From NCBI RefSeq assembly GCF_001625325.1, contig NZ_JRQQ01000013.1:1-64000 (forward strand): a stretch of 64,000 bases of DNA, in the 5' to 3' direction. The DNA is from Croceicoccus estronivorus. Lineage in GTDB: Bacteria; Pseudomonadota; Alphaproteobacteria; Sphingomonadales; Sphingomonadaceae. A program made the position numbers and the translations under genes. How positions within the stretch are numbered: position 1 is the first letter of the stretch; every line of letters starts with the position of its first letter. The notes under the pieces were generated by a model, which saw only the letters and a program-made list of their open reading frames with translations, was not told the origin of the DNA and searched no databases. Below are positions 9,632-18,045 of this stretch, one piece after another.

Positions 9632-10405
9632 TTACCAGCGTCCGCTCGCGCCGCCGCCGCCGAAGCTGCCGCCACCACCGGAAAATCCACCGCCAAAGCC
9701 GCCTGAGCTGCGACCGCCGGAAAACCCGCCGGGAAACAGGATTACCGGCCCGGCACCGCGCCTGCGGCGACCGCCGCCGCGAATGATCGGCAGGACGAAG
9801 AAGAAGAAAATGAACCCAAGCCAGATCAGCAGGCCGAAGGGAAAGGGGCCCTCCTGACGGCGCTCATCGGCCTTGGCCGCAATCTGCCGGGCCTCTTCTT
9901 CCGGCAGGGTCAGCTGCTTGATGATCGCATCGGTCCCGGCGACAATCCCGCCCGGCATGTCACCGGCTTTGAAGCGAGGCAGGATGTCGTTGTTGATGAT
10001 GAGGAACGACATACCGTCCGTGAGCACCGGTTCCAGACCATACCCGACCTCGATCCGCACCTGGCGGTCGGAAGGTGCGACGATCAGCAGGGCACCGTCA
10101 TTGCGCTCCTTGCTGCCGATGCCCCAGTGCCTGCCGAGGCGATAGCCGTAGTCCGAAATTTCGTAGCCTTGCAGACTGGGGATCGTTGCGACAACCAGTT
10201 GGCGTTGGGACTGCTGTCCCAGCGCTTCCAGCTTGGCAGTCAGTTGCGCCTCCACATCGGGAGGGATGACGTTCGCCGCATCGACCACACGTCCGGTGAG
10301 CGGGGGAAATTCCTGCGCGACAGCCAGCCCGGGCCAGGCCAGAGCCACTAGCAGCACGAGCATGGTACGCCGGAACACGGCGATTACAGGAGGGGCGTTG
10401 CTCAA
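9632..10405 (-). CDS. TPM-domain protein, YgcG-like, glycine-rich tail
   Basis: A 257-residue protein with a signal peptide (residues 1-30, ending AVAQ), then the TPM domain (GRVVDAANVIPPDVEAQL, RQLVVATIPSLQGYEISDYGYRLGRHWGIG, NDGALLIVAPSDRQVRIEVGYGLEPVLTDG; residues ~36-150). A single transmembrane helix (FGLLIWLGFIFFFFVLPII, ~200-218) follows, and a low-complexity Gly/Ser tail closes the protein. That order, periplasmic TPM domain plus membrane anchor plus Gly-rich tail, is the usual YgcG layout. ATG overlaps the lemA stop by four bases. Function beyond envelope association is unknown. Confidence 0.87.
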   Translation of the reverse strand: MSNAPPVIAVFRRTMLVLLVALAWPGLAVAQEFPPLTGRVVDAANVIPPDVEAQLTAKLEALGQQSQRQLVVATIPSLQGYEISDYGYRLGRHWGIGSKERNDGALLIVAPSDRQVRIEVGYGLEPVLTDGMSFLIINNDILPRFKAGDMPGGIVAGTDAIIKQLTLPEEEARQIAAKADERRQEGPFPFGLLIWLGFIFFFFVLPIIRGGGRRRRGAGPVILFPGGFSGGRSSGGFGGGFSGGGGSFGGGGASGRW

Positions 10406-11013
10406 ATCTTCCCTTCAAGGCTGGGTGCGACTTCGGCGCCTGGTGTTGCCGCCTGATAGGGGACCATCGGCTTTGCGCCGTAGATCAGCTTGGCGGCTAT
10501 GATCGCGGGAAAGGTGCGGACTGTGGTATTATAGTTCTGCACGGCCTGATTGTAATCACGAATGGCGATGCGGACCCGGTTTTCCTGCCCTTCCAGCTGA
10601 CTTTGCAGCATCTGGTAATTGGTGATGCTCTTGAGCTCGGGATAGCGCTCCACATTGACGAGCAGGCGCCCAAACCCGGCCAGCGACTGGGAGAATTGCT
10701 CCTGCGCCGCCTGGAACTGGGCCATCTTGGCCGGATCGGTGAGATCGTCAGCCGATATCTGGATGCTGGTGGCCTTGGCACGTGCTTCGATCACACCGGT
10801 CAGGATGCCCTTTTCCTGCTCGGCAGCGCCCTTGGCCACGGCGGCGAGATTGGGAACAAGATTGGCACGTTCCTGAAATGCGGCCTGTACGTCCGCCCAG
10901 CGGGCCTTGGCGTTTTCTTCCGCCGTGGGCACGGAATTGATGCCGCAGGCAGCCAGGGCGAAAGCCGTGAAGGCAACGAGGATGTTTCGGAGAAGCGACA
11001 CAGGGCGTGACAT
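10402..11013 (-). CDS. lemA: LemA family lipoprotein
   Basis: A 203-residue LemA protein: an N-terminal signal with lipobox FALAAC (Cys ~23), then the helical core WADVQAAFQERANLVPNLAAVAKG, YPELKSITNYQMLQSQLEGQENRV and RDYNQAVQNYNTTVRTFPAII. These are the conserved pieces of the family, which forms an antiparallel helical bundle. The likely site is the inner or outer membrane, facing the periplasm. It is first in a four-gene leftward operon with two TPM proteins and a NUDIX hydrolase; LemA next to TPM proteins is a recurring arrangement. Molecular role not established. Confidence 0.9.
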   Translation of the reverse strand: MSRPVSLLRNILVAFTAFALAACGINSVPTAEENAKARWADVQAAFQERANLVPNLAAVAKGAAEQEKGILTGVIEARAKATSIQISADDLTDPAKMAQFQAAQEQFSQSLAGFGRLLVNVERYPELKSITNYQMLQSQLEGQENRVRIAIRDYNQAVQNYNTTVRTFPAIIAAKLIYGAKPMVPYQAATPGAEVAPSLEGKI

Positions 11014-11181
11014 GGACGGGATTCCTCTCGTTAGGCGCGCGGCTTCCCGCGTGGTGTTGCGAAGATAGCGAGCCGTGTGCCCGGCGCAAGGTGAGGATGG
11101 GCCGATAGCCCCGATAGCTTGAGATGTCCCGACGTTGGTGGCAGGGTCTTTGCCTGGATCGTTGGAGGAACAGGAGAAAGC

Positions 11182-11610
11182 ATGCTCAAGGAATTCAGGG
11201 AGTTCATCGCCAAAGGCAATGTCCTCGACCTGGCTGTGGCCGTGATCATCGGTGGGGCGTTCAGTTCGATCGTCAAGTCGCTGACGGATAACGTGATCAT
11301 GCCGATCGTCGGTGCGATCTTCGGTGGAGCCGATTTCTCCAACTATTTCATTCTGCTCAGCACGCCGGACGGTTACGAGGGATCGCTGACCGATTTCGCC
11401 GCCCTGCAGGAAGCGGGTGCGGTCATGATCGGATACGGCGCCTTTGTTACCGCCGTGATCAATTTCGTGATTCTTGCCTTCATCATTTTCCTGATGGTCC
11501 GGACTGCCAACAGAATGATGAAAAAGCAGGAAGAAGCAGCTCCGCCGCCGCCTGCCGGGCCAAGCGAGATCGATTTGCTGATCGAGATCCGCGACGCGTT
11601 GAAGAAGTAA
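11182..11610 (+). CDS. mscL: Large-conductance mechanosensitive channel
   Basis: A 142-residue MscL. The N-terminal [21 protein letters not shown] is the amphipathic helix and first membrane span. [23 protein letters not shown] and the second span [20 protein letters not shown] follow, with the cytoplasmic bundle [14 protein letters not shown] at the end. The pentamer opens under membrane tension and releases solutes during hypo-osmotic shock. An AGGAG site just upstream fixes ATG 11182; the upstream extension lacks family similarity. The permuted ssrA gene follows. Confidence 0.96.
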   Translation: MLKEFREFIAKGNVLDLAVAVIIGGAFSSIVKSLTDNVIMPIVGAIFGGADFSNYFILLSTPDGYEGSLTDFAALQEAGAVMIGYGAFVTAVINFVILAFIIFLMVRTANRMMKKQEEAAPPPPAGPSEIDLLIEIRDALKK

Positions 11611-11621
11611 TCCGCAGTCAC

Positions 11622-11660
11622 TTCACATTAAGCCGGCATTCCCTATATAGGGCGTGCCGG
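11622..11660 (+). promoter_or_regulatory. Probable ssrA promoter overlapping a long dyad
   Basis: TTCACA (11622-11627) and TATATA (11644-11649), 16 bases apart, form a good sigma-70-type promoter for ssrA. The -10 sits in the centre of a dyad: the perfect palindrome CCCTATATAGGG (11641-11652) flanked by CCGGCA (11633-11638) and TGCCGG (11655-11660). The dyad is followed by TTTC. It could instead, or also, be the mscL terminator or an operator. Confidence 0.5.
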
Positions 11661-11999
11661 TTTCGATCGGCTATGACGATAAATTGCGGCGTGCAATAGG
11701 CACAGCGGACCCGGGGGCAGTACCCGGCGGCTCCACCACCTCTCCTGATTGTCACGGGGGAAATGTTGGGGCCGAACCAGGATCGACGTGTGTTGAAAGA
11801 CGTTGTTTTCGTCCGGGCTGAGTAACCCGTTAAAGGCTCAAAACTCACAAGTGCCAATGACAATGAAGCACTCGCTCTCGCTGCGTAATTTTAAGGCCTA
11901 ACGGCCTGACCTTACAAAGCTAAAGCGCGGTTGGACCCACCGGGCAACAGAAGCGGATTCCGGGGGCCCGGGGGTGCCTAGCAACAGAAACCCCCACCC
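11656..11999 (+). ncRNA. ssrA: Circularly permuted two-piece tmRNA (alpha-tmRNA)
   Basis: The gene order is permuted as in Alphaproteobacteria: acceptor piece first, coding piece second. The acceptor piece ends at 11738 with a T-arm (CCGGG, loop GGCAGTA, CCCGG) and CGGCTCC-ACCA. The coding piece begins at 11768 with GGGGCCG. These seven bases pair with CGGCTCC, including a G.U at the third pair, the alanine identity element. The 29-base spacer 11739-11767 would be cut out. The tag frame starts at GCC 11853 and reads ANDNEALALAA, stop TAA 11886-11888. A pseudoknot-like element (GGGGG 11970-11974 with CCCCC 11991-11995) closes the coding piece. tmRNA with SmpB rescues stalled ribosomes. The outer ends are approximate. 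Confidence 0.93.
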
Positions 12000-12096
12000 T
12001 CCCTTCATATGGATGCAAAGGGCAGGTGCCCGGTAATGGCCGTTCGTAACGGGGCAGGGCCTGCGTGGGTGTGAACGAGCGGCGCGTGTGACCGGG

Positions 12097-12336
12097 TCAG
12101 GCCTCGCTTTCGGCCTCGCGCAATCGCTTCTCATGTTTGAGGCAGTCGAGGATCTTACCCCCGGCCATGAAAACCGCTCCGGTGCAGGCGAGAAACAGCG
12201 CTTTGCCGCCCCAGCCCGGATATTGGCCAAGATAGACGATTCCTCGTTCGCATGCGCCCAAGGCAAGCGCGTAGATGATCAGGAAGGCTTCCAATCGCGT
12301 CTTGATGATGAACAGCCTGCCGATCTTCCGAACCAT
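12097..12336 (-). CDS. Small membrane protein of unknown function
   Basis: A 79-residue protein with two hydrophobic segments (residues ~17-35, FLIIYALALGACERGIVYL, and ~44-64, GKALFLACTGAVFMAGGKIL), a basic N-terminus (MVRKIGRLFIIKTR) and a charged C-terminal tail (LKHEKRLREAESEA). This suggests an inner-membrane hairpin. A GAGAGG ribosome site sits at proper distance before the ATG, which supports a real gene. No family is recognised. It lies alone between ssrA and glcB. Confidence 0.65.
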   Translation of the reverse strand: MVRKIGRLFIIKTRLEAFLIIYALALGACERGIVYLGQYPGWGGKALFLACTGAVFMAGGKILDCLKHEKRLREAESEA

Positions 12337-12596
12337 GGTTACCTCTCGTTAGGCATGTTGCCCAGCAACGATCATGCCAGTCGCCAATCGCCGCGCAAAG
12401 TCTTGGTTAACACGAAATCAACTGTAAGTTATCCCGACGCTTCGGCATGTCTCCGCATATCGTGGAGCTACAGTTTCACCCTTGCCCTGCGGGGCGCGAT
12501 GGGCCATAGGCGCGACGCTTCTTCCCCGGGGCATGTCTTGACTTCGTACCGGTCTTTCCATGACTGGTCTCAATGCTATGTCGAAGGGGTATTTCC

Positions 12597-14693
12597 ATGA
12601 ACGAACGGATCGAACACGCGGGACTGAAGGTCGATGCGGGGCTTGCTGCATTCGTTGAACAGGCCGTGCTGCCACCGCTGGGTCTCGATGCGGAGAGTTT
12701 CTGGCAAGGGCTGGCCTCGATCTGCGAACATTTCGTTCCGCGCAATTGTGATCTGCTGGCAAAGCGGGATGCGCTGCAGGCCCAACTCGATGCCTGGCAT
12801 ATGGAGCGGGCCGGGCAACCGCATGATGCCGCAGGTTACAAGGCGTTCCTTGCCGAGATTGGTTATCTTGTTCCGGAACCGGAAGACTTCGTCATCGGTA
12901 CGCAGAATGTCGATCCGGAAATCGCTACCATGGCGGGACCGCAGCTGGTGGTGCCGGTTCTAAACGAACGATTTGCACTCAACGCGGCCAATGCCCGTTG
13001 GGGCAGCCTCTACGATGCCTTCTACGGTACGGATGCGCTCGATGCCCCGGCGGCGAAGCCGGGTGGCTATGATCCGGAACGCGGTGCTGCGGTCATCAAG
13101 CGGGTCCGCCGTTTCCTGAATGAAACCATTCCCGGCTGGGAAGCGGCTTTGACAGGAGGTGAATGCCCGCACGCGTTCGCCACGCGTGACGGTAATCCAG
13201 CCAATGGCGTCATGTTCACCAATAACGGTCTGCATATCGAATTGGTGATTGATCGCGAAAACCCGATCGGTGCGACGGACCCCTTGGGCATTGCCGACGT
13301 GATCATGGAATCCGCGCTGACCACCATTATCGACATGGAGGATTCGGTCGCGGCGGTCGATGGTGAAGACAAGCGCCATGCCTATGCGAACTGGCTGGGG
13401 CTGATGCGGGGCGATTTGTCGGCCAGTTTCGACAAGGGCGGCCGGACCATCACGCGCGAACTGGAAGCTGACCGCGAATGGATCGCGGCCTCAGGTTCCA
13501 AGTTCACCTTGCCCGGTCGCAGCCTGTTGTTCGTGCGTAATGTCGGGCACCTGATGACCAGCCCCGCGATCCTGTTGCCCGACGGTTCGGAAATTCCGGA
13601 AGGGATCATGGATGCGGTCATGACCAGCACGATCGCGAAGCACGATCTCGACGGTCTGGGTCGTTATAGTAACAGCCGTGAGGGCAGCATCTACATTGTG
13701 AAGCCCAAGATGCATGGCCCGGAAGAGGCCGCATTCACGAACGACCTGTTCGATGCGGTCGAGGATATGCTGGGCCTTGCCCGCCACACGATCAAGGTTG
13801 GCGTGATGGACGAGGAACGGCGCACCAGTGCCAATCTCGCGGCATGTATCCGGGCAGTTAAGGACCGGATCGTATTCATCAACACCGGTTTCCTCGATCG
13901 GACCGGTGATGAAATCCACACGTCGATGCGGGCCGGCCCGATGATCCGCAAGGGCGCGATCAAGAATTCAGTGTGGATCGACGCCTATGAAAAACGCAAT
14001 GTCGCCATCGGTTTGAAGCATGGCTTGTCCGGCAAGGCGCAGATCGGCAAGGGTATGTGGTCCGCACCCGACCGGATGGCCGATATGCTGGACCAGAAAA
14101 TCGGCCATCCGATGACGGGCGCCAACACCGCATGGGTACCGTCCCCTACGGCAGCGACCCTGCATGCGCTTCATTACCACAAGGTCGATGTCTTTGACCG
14201 GCAAGGCGAAGTTGCAAAGGGCGGTATTCCACCGATCGAGGCGTTGCTGACCATCCCGTTGGCCGAAGGCACCAATTGGTCGGAAGAGGAAGTGCGCGAA
14301 GAGCTCGACAACAACGCGCAGGGATTGCTCGGTTACGTCGTGCGCTGGATCGATCAGGGCGTGGGTTGCTCCAAAGTGCCTGACATCAACGATGTCGGGC
14401 TGATGGAAGACCGCGCGACTTTGCGCATCTCCAGTCAGCACATGGCAAACTGGCTGCTGCACGGCGTCTGCACGAAAGAGCAGGTCATGGACTCGCTGCA
14501 CCGTATGGCGGCCAAGGTCGATGCGCAGAATGCCGGTGATCCGCTCTATGAGCCGATGGCAGGCAATTGGGATGGCAGCATGGCGTTCCAGGCCGCATGT
14601 GATCTGGTGTTTAAGGGTGTCGAGCAGCCCAGCGGTTACACGGAACCGTTGCTGCACGCCTGGCGGCGCAAGAAGAAAGCTGCGGCAGCCTAG
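12597..14693 (+). CDS. glcB: Malate synthase G
   Basis: A 698-residue malate synthase of isoform G (about 720 residues in E. coli). It condenses glyoxylate with acetyl-CoA to malate and CoA. Family pieces include [34 protein letters not shown], the acetyl-CoA/glyoxylate-site segments [15 protein letters not shown] and [27 protein letters not shown], and the C-terminal catalytic plug [13 protein letters not shown]. The start at 12597 follows an AAGGGG site. Isocitrate lyase is not in the window. The stop TAG overlaps the stop of convergent rsmA in a CTAG. Confidence 0.96.
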   Translation: MNERIEHAGLKVDAGLAAFVEQAVLPPLGLDAESFWQGLASICEHFVPRNCDLLAKRDALQAQLDAWHMERAGQPHDAAGYKAFLAEIGYLVPEPEDFVIGTQNVDPEIATMAGPQLVVPVLNERFALNAANARWGSLYDAFYGTDALDAPAAKPGGYDPERGAAVIKRVRRFLNETIPGWEAALTGGECPHAFATRDGNPANGVMFTNNGLHIELVIDRENPIGATDPLGIADVIMESALTTIIDMEDSVAAVDGEDKRHAYANWLGLMRGDLSASFDKGGRTITRELEADREWIAASGSKFTLPGRSLLFVRNVGHLMTSPAILLPDGSEIPEGIMDAVMTSTIAKHDLDGLGRYSNSREGSIYIVKPKMHGPEEAAFTNDLFDAVEDMLGLARHTIKVGVMDEERRTSANLAACIRAVKDRIVFINTGFLDRTGDEIHTSMRAGPMIRKGAIKNSVWIDAYEKRNVAIGLKHGLSGKAQIGKGMWSAPDRMADMLDQKIGHPMTGANTAWVPSPTAATLHALHYHKVDVFDRQGEVAKGGIPPIEALLTIPLAEGTNWSEEEVREELDNNAQGLLGYVVRWIDQGVGCSKVPDINDVGLMEDRATLRISSQHMANWLLHGVCTKEQVMDSLHRMAAKVDAQNAGDPLYEPMAGNWDGSMAFQAACDLVFKGVEQPSGYTEPLLHAWRRKKKAAAA

Positions 14694-15508
14694 CTCAGAG
14701 CTTTTGCCACTGCCACGAATTCCGCAACGCTCAGCGTCTCGGCACGGCGTTGCGGATCGATCCCCAGGCGTTCGAGCGCGTCGACTGCATTGGGTAACCC
14801 CTTGAGGCTTTGTCGCAGCATCTTGCGGCGTTGCCCGAAAGCGGCTTCCGTCACGCGTTCCAGAATACGGGCAGAGACCCCTTCCGGCATGGGCGCGGGG
14901 GTAACGTGAATGATCGCGCTCATGACTTTGGGTGGCGGCGTGAAGGCGCTGCGATGGACTTTCATGGCCAGCTTTGCAGTCGATCGCCACTGGGCCAGCA
15001 CGGACAATCGCCCATAGGCGGAACTGCCAGGCTGGGCAGCGATGCGCTGAGCAACTTCCTGCTGGAACATCAGGGTCAGGGATGACCACTGTGGCGGCCA
15101 GCTTTCGCCGGATAGCCAACCGGTGAACAGCGCCGTGCCGACATTATAGGGCAGGTTCGCCACAATGGCATAAGGCTCGTCGAACAGGCTTGCCGGGTCG
15201 ATTGCCATTGCATCGCCTTCGATCACCTTCAACTGGCCGGGAAATGCCTCTCCCAATTCGGCAAGTGCGGGCAGGCAACGTCGATCCATTTCGATGGCTG
15301 ACACGCGGGCGCCAGCCCGCAGCAGCGCGCGCGTAAGCCCCCCTGGTCCCGGCCCGATTTCCAGCACTGGCTTGCCCTTCAGAGAGCCGGGTATGGCCGC
15401 GATACGATCAAGCAATTGTTCGTCGAGGAGGAAGTTCTGGCCGAGCGCTTTTGACGCCGACAGACCGTGCCGGGCGATCACTTCGCGGATGGGGGGCAAT
15501 GCAGACAC
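14690..15508 (-). CDS. rsmA: 16S rRNA (adenine1518/1519-N6)-dimethyltransferase
   Basis: A 272-residue KsgA/RsmA. It dimethylates two adjacent adenines in helix 45 of 16S rRNA with SAM during late small-subunit assembly. [12 protein letters not shown] is the N-terminal family signature, [11 protein letters not shown] the SAM-binding motif I and NLPYNVG the catalytic motif IV. The C-terminal helical domain ends [18 protein letters not shown]. The start codon is GTG; it overlaps the pdxA stop by one base (TAGTG), as expected for the conserved lptD-surA-pdxA-rsmA operon. Confidence 0.96.
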   Translation of the reverse strand: MSALPPIREVIARHGLSASKALGQNFLLDEQLLDRIAAIPGSLKGKPVLEIGPGPGGLTRALLRAGARVSAIEMDRRCLPALAELGEAFPGQLKVIEGDAMAIDPASLFDEPYAIVANLPYNVGTALFTGWLSGESWPPQWSSLTLMFQQEVAQRIAAQPGSSAYGRLSVLAQWRSTAKLAMKVHRSAFTPPPKVMSAIIHVTPAPMPEGVSARILERVTEAAFGQRRKMLRQSLKGLPNAVDALERLGIDPQRRAETLSVAEFVAVAKALS

Positions 15509-16518
15509 TATTCGCTGTGCCCCTGCCGACGGAAGGCGGCTTCACCAGCCAAACGAATTGCGGCAATCAATGCGCCCGGATCGGCCTGTTTGCGGCCGGC
15601 GATGGCGAAAGCGGTGCCGTGGTCGGGCGAGGTACGTACGATCGGCAATCCCAGTGTCATGTTGACGCCGTTGTCGAAGTCGAGCGCCTTGAGCGGGATC
15701 AGGGCCTGATCGTGATACATGCAGATGGCCACATCGAATGTCTCGCGGGCATGGGGAGCAAACAACGAGTCCGCCGGGTGGGGCCCGGTCGCGTCAATGC
15801 CCTCATCGCGCAAGGCAGCGATAGCAGGGGCGACAATCAGCCCTTCCTCGTCACCGAAGCGGCCTTCTTCCCCGGCATGAGGATTAAGCGCACAGATCGC
15901 CAGCCGCGGCTGTGCGATGCCGAGATCCCTGCGCAATCCCTCTGCTGTAATCCGCGCGCGATTGCGGATCAGATCGACGGAAAGGAGGCCGGGGACATCG
16001 GCAAGTGCGCAATGAACGGTTAGCGGAACAGTCCTGAGCCTTGGTCCGGCAAGCAGCATCACGGCATCCTGTGCGGCGATGTTGCAGGCTGCGGCTACGA
16101 ATTCGGTCTGACCGGGATAATGGAAACCCACTTCCGCCAACCGGGCCTTGGCGATGGGCCCGGTCATTATGCCCGATGCGAAACCGTTGATGGCAAGTTC
16201 GGTCGCACGCGTCAGAGAAAACAGGGCGAGGCGGGCACCATCTGTGCTGGGCTGGCCAGGGCGATATTCGGTGTCTTCCTCACCCAGGACGGGCAGGGCG
16301 TGAGGGAATACCGCAATGGCTTCGGCTGGATCGGTAATCTGCTGTATGGGCACTGCAAGCCCGCGGGTTTTGGCCGCGGCTGCGAGCAGGCCTGCGCCGC
16401 CGACGGCAAAATAGCCAGGCAAGGCTTCTTTATCCCGCCGGACCCATGCCTCACACACCAATTCCGGCCCGACGCCGGCGGGATCGCCTAGCGAAACCGC
16501 AAGCGCGGGGCCGTTCAT
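15508..16518 (-). CDS. pdxA: 4-hydroxythreonine-4-phosphate dehydrogenase
   Basis: A 336-residue PdxA of vitamin B6 synthesis. It oxidises 4-phosphohydroxy-threonine to a product that decarboxylates to 3-amino-1-hydroxyacetone phosphate. Visible motifs are SLGDPAGVGPE at the N-terminus, IMTGPIAKARLAEVGFHYPGQTEF, NPHAGEEGRFGDEE with a metal-binding histidine, MYHDQALIPLKAL and TSPDHGTAFAIAG. It lies four bases behind surA and one base over rsmA, so it is translated as part of the same leftward operon. Confidence 0.96.
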   Translation of the reverse strand: MNGPALAVSLGDPAGVGPELVCEAWVRRDKEALPGYFAVGGAGLLAAAAKTRGLAVPIQQITDPAEAIAVFPHALPVLGEEDTEYRPGQPSTDGARLALFSLTRATELAINGFASGIMTGPIAKARLAEVGFHYPGQTEFVAAACNIAAQDAVMLLAGPRLRTVPLTVHCALADVPGLLSVDLIRNRARITAEGLRRDLGIAQPRLAICALNPHAGEEGRFGDEEGLIVAPAIAALRDEGIDATGPHPADSLFAPHARETFDVAICMYHDQALIPLKALDFDNGVNMTLGLPIVRTSPDHGTAFAIAGRKQADPGALIAAIRLAGEAAFRRQGHSE

Positions 16519-16522
16519 ACGC

Positions 16523-17878
16523 CTAGTTGTATTCGATTACCGCGTCGCGGCGCAGATCGCGCAGATAACGCTGCGCACGCTTGTTGACGCGTTCATCTTC
16601 GATCTGGGTCATCAGATCATCGAAACTGGGCCCATCGTTGGTAGCCGCTTCGTCGCGGCCGCACAGCATGAGTACGCTCACGCCCTCCTTGGCCGAACCG
16701 AACGGCGGGGTCGTCTCGCCCACCTGCAGCGACAGCATCAGTTGCTGCAACGGTGCGGGCAGGTCACGGATGCGTACGTTATCGTTGGTCACGATCGAAG
16801 CACCCAGAGCATCGGCTGCACTGTCAGCATCGCCACACCCCTTGATCCGCTTCACACCTTCGGCGAACGAAGCAGCCTTCTTCTGTGCGTCCTGCTCGCT
16901 CGTACTTGCGGGGAAGGCGAGCGAGATCTGCTTGAGGCTGAGAAGGGCATCGCGCGGGTCGGCCATGAGGACCTGCCGCTTGTCGATCAGATAGATGATG
17001 GAAAAGCCGCCAGGGACTTCTACCGGCCCGACGAGCTGGCCGCGGTCCATGTCACGTGCAACGGTAGCCAGTTCTGTGGGAAGCTGTGCAAGCCGGACCC
17101 ATCCCAGATCGCCACCGACAGCGGCGGTCGATGCTTCCGAAAACTGACGGGCATAGGCAACGAAGCTGCCTCCCTGGCTCAGTTGTTCCACGATTCGCTT
17201 GGCGTTTTCGAAAACGGAGGCCCTGTTTGCCGAATTGGCGGACAGGTAGATTTCGCCAATGCGATATTCGCTTGTCCCGCGTGAAGCCTTGAGCCGCGCG
17301 AGCAGCTCGTTCACTTCCTCTTCCGAGACGTTCACGTAAGGTTGAACATTGCGGCGCAGCAGGCGCTGCCAAGCCAGTTCGCCTTCGATCTGGCGCTTGA
17401 GCGATGTTGGCGAAGAACCGATCCGCCCGAGGTATTCGTCCATCGCCTGCGTGTTCTGGCCAAAATTCTGAGCGGCGACGCGAGCATAGGTCTGCTCGAT
17501 CTCTGCCGGATCGACCTGAATTTCCTGAGCCTTGGCTTCCTGGATTTCGAGCGTTTCGTCGATCAGGTTCCGGAGAACCTGCAGGCGCAGCCGCTCCGTT
17601 TCCTCGGGGCTCATCGGTTGGGTGTTCGCTGCAAGCACGAGCGCAAGCCGTTGATCGATATCCGTCCCGGTGATGATGTCGCCATTCACGCGCACTGCGG
17701 CGCGGCGCACGTTCGGGTCGTTCTCGCCGAAAATCTTGAGATCCTGCGGAATGCTGAGCGCGCTTGTCGTCTCTTCATCGGAATCCTGCGCGTGTGCTAT
17801 GCCGACGCTGGAAAGCAATACGGCGAAAGCAGCGCAAAAGGCCACACGCCGGGAGGGGGTCTTACGCTGGGTTTTCAT
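16523..17878 (-). CDS. surA: Periplasmic chaperone / peptidyl-prolyl isomerase SurA
   Basis: A 451-residue SurA-like protein with a signal peptide (residues 1-31, ending AHAQ). The N-terminal SurA chaperone domain (VNGDIITGTDIDQRLALV, residues ~65-170) is followed by two parvulin-type regions. The first is the clearer (YRIGEIYLSAN to LGWVRLAQLP, ~205-300, with GGDLGWV); the second is more divergent (~315-425). SurA escorts outer-membrane proteins across the periplasm to the BAM complex. LptD is one of its best-known clients, and lptD is the gene directly upstream. Start ATG 17878 was chosen; a GTG at 17884 is in frame. Confidence 0.92.
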   Translation of the reverse strand: MKTQRKTPSRRVAFCAAFAVLLSSVGIAHAQDSDEETTSALSIPQDLKIFGENDPNVRRAAVRVNGDIITGTDIDQRLALVLAANTQPMSPEETERLRLQVLRNLIDETLEIQEAKAQEIQVDPAEIEQTYARVAAQNFGQNTQAMDEYLGRIGSSPTSLKRQIEGELAWQRLLRRNVQPYVNVSEEEVNELLARLKASRGTSEYRIGEIYLSANSANRASVFENAKRIVEQLSQGGSFVAYARQFSEASTAAVGGDLGWVRLAQLPTELATVARDMDRGQLVGPVEVPGGFSIIYLIDKRQVLMADPRDALLSLKQISLAFPASTSEQDAQKKAASFAEGVKRIKGCGDADSAADALGASIVTNDNVRIRDLPAPLQQLMLSLQVGETTPPFGSAKEGVSVLMLCGRDEAATNDGPSFDDLMTQIEDERVNKRAQRYLRDLRRDAVIEYN

Positions 17879-18045
17879 TACCACTCGTGCATTCCTGTTA
17901 TCGGCGCCATTCCGGCGTCATCCCAATCATTCGGGGCCAATCGTCCGGAGGCCTTGCCGCCAGCAGGCTTAACCGAAGCTGAGTTGCGCCGATAGCGTGT
18001 TTGCAACGCCCTGCCAACGCCTGCGCGAAATCGCGGGGCTCCAAC

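Noticed and set aside
9655-9735. Repetitive CCGCC/CCACC tract
   Set aside because: It is not an intergenic repeat; it encodes the Gly-rich tail of the YgcG-like protein on the minus strand.
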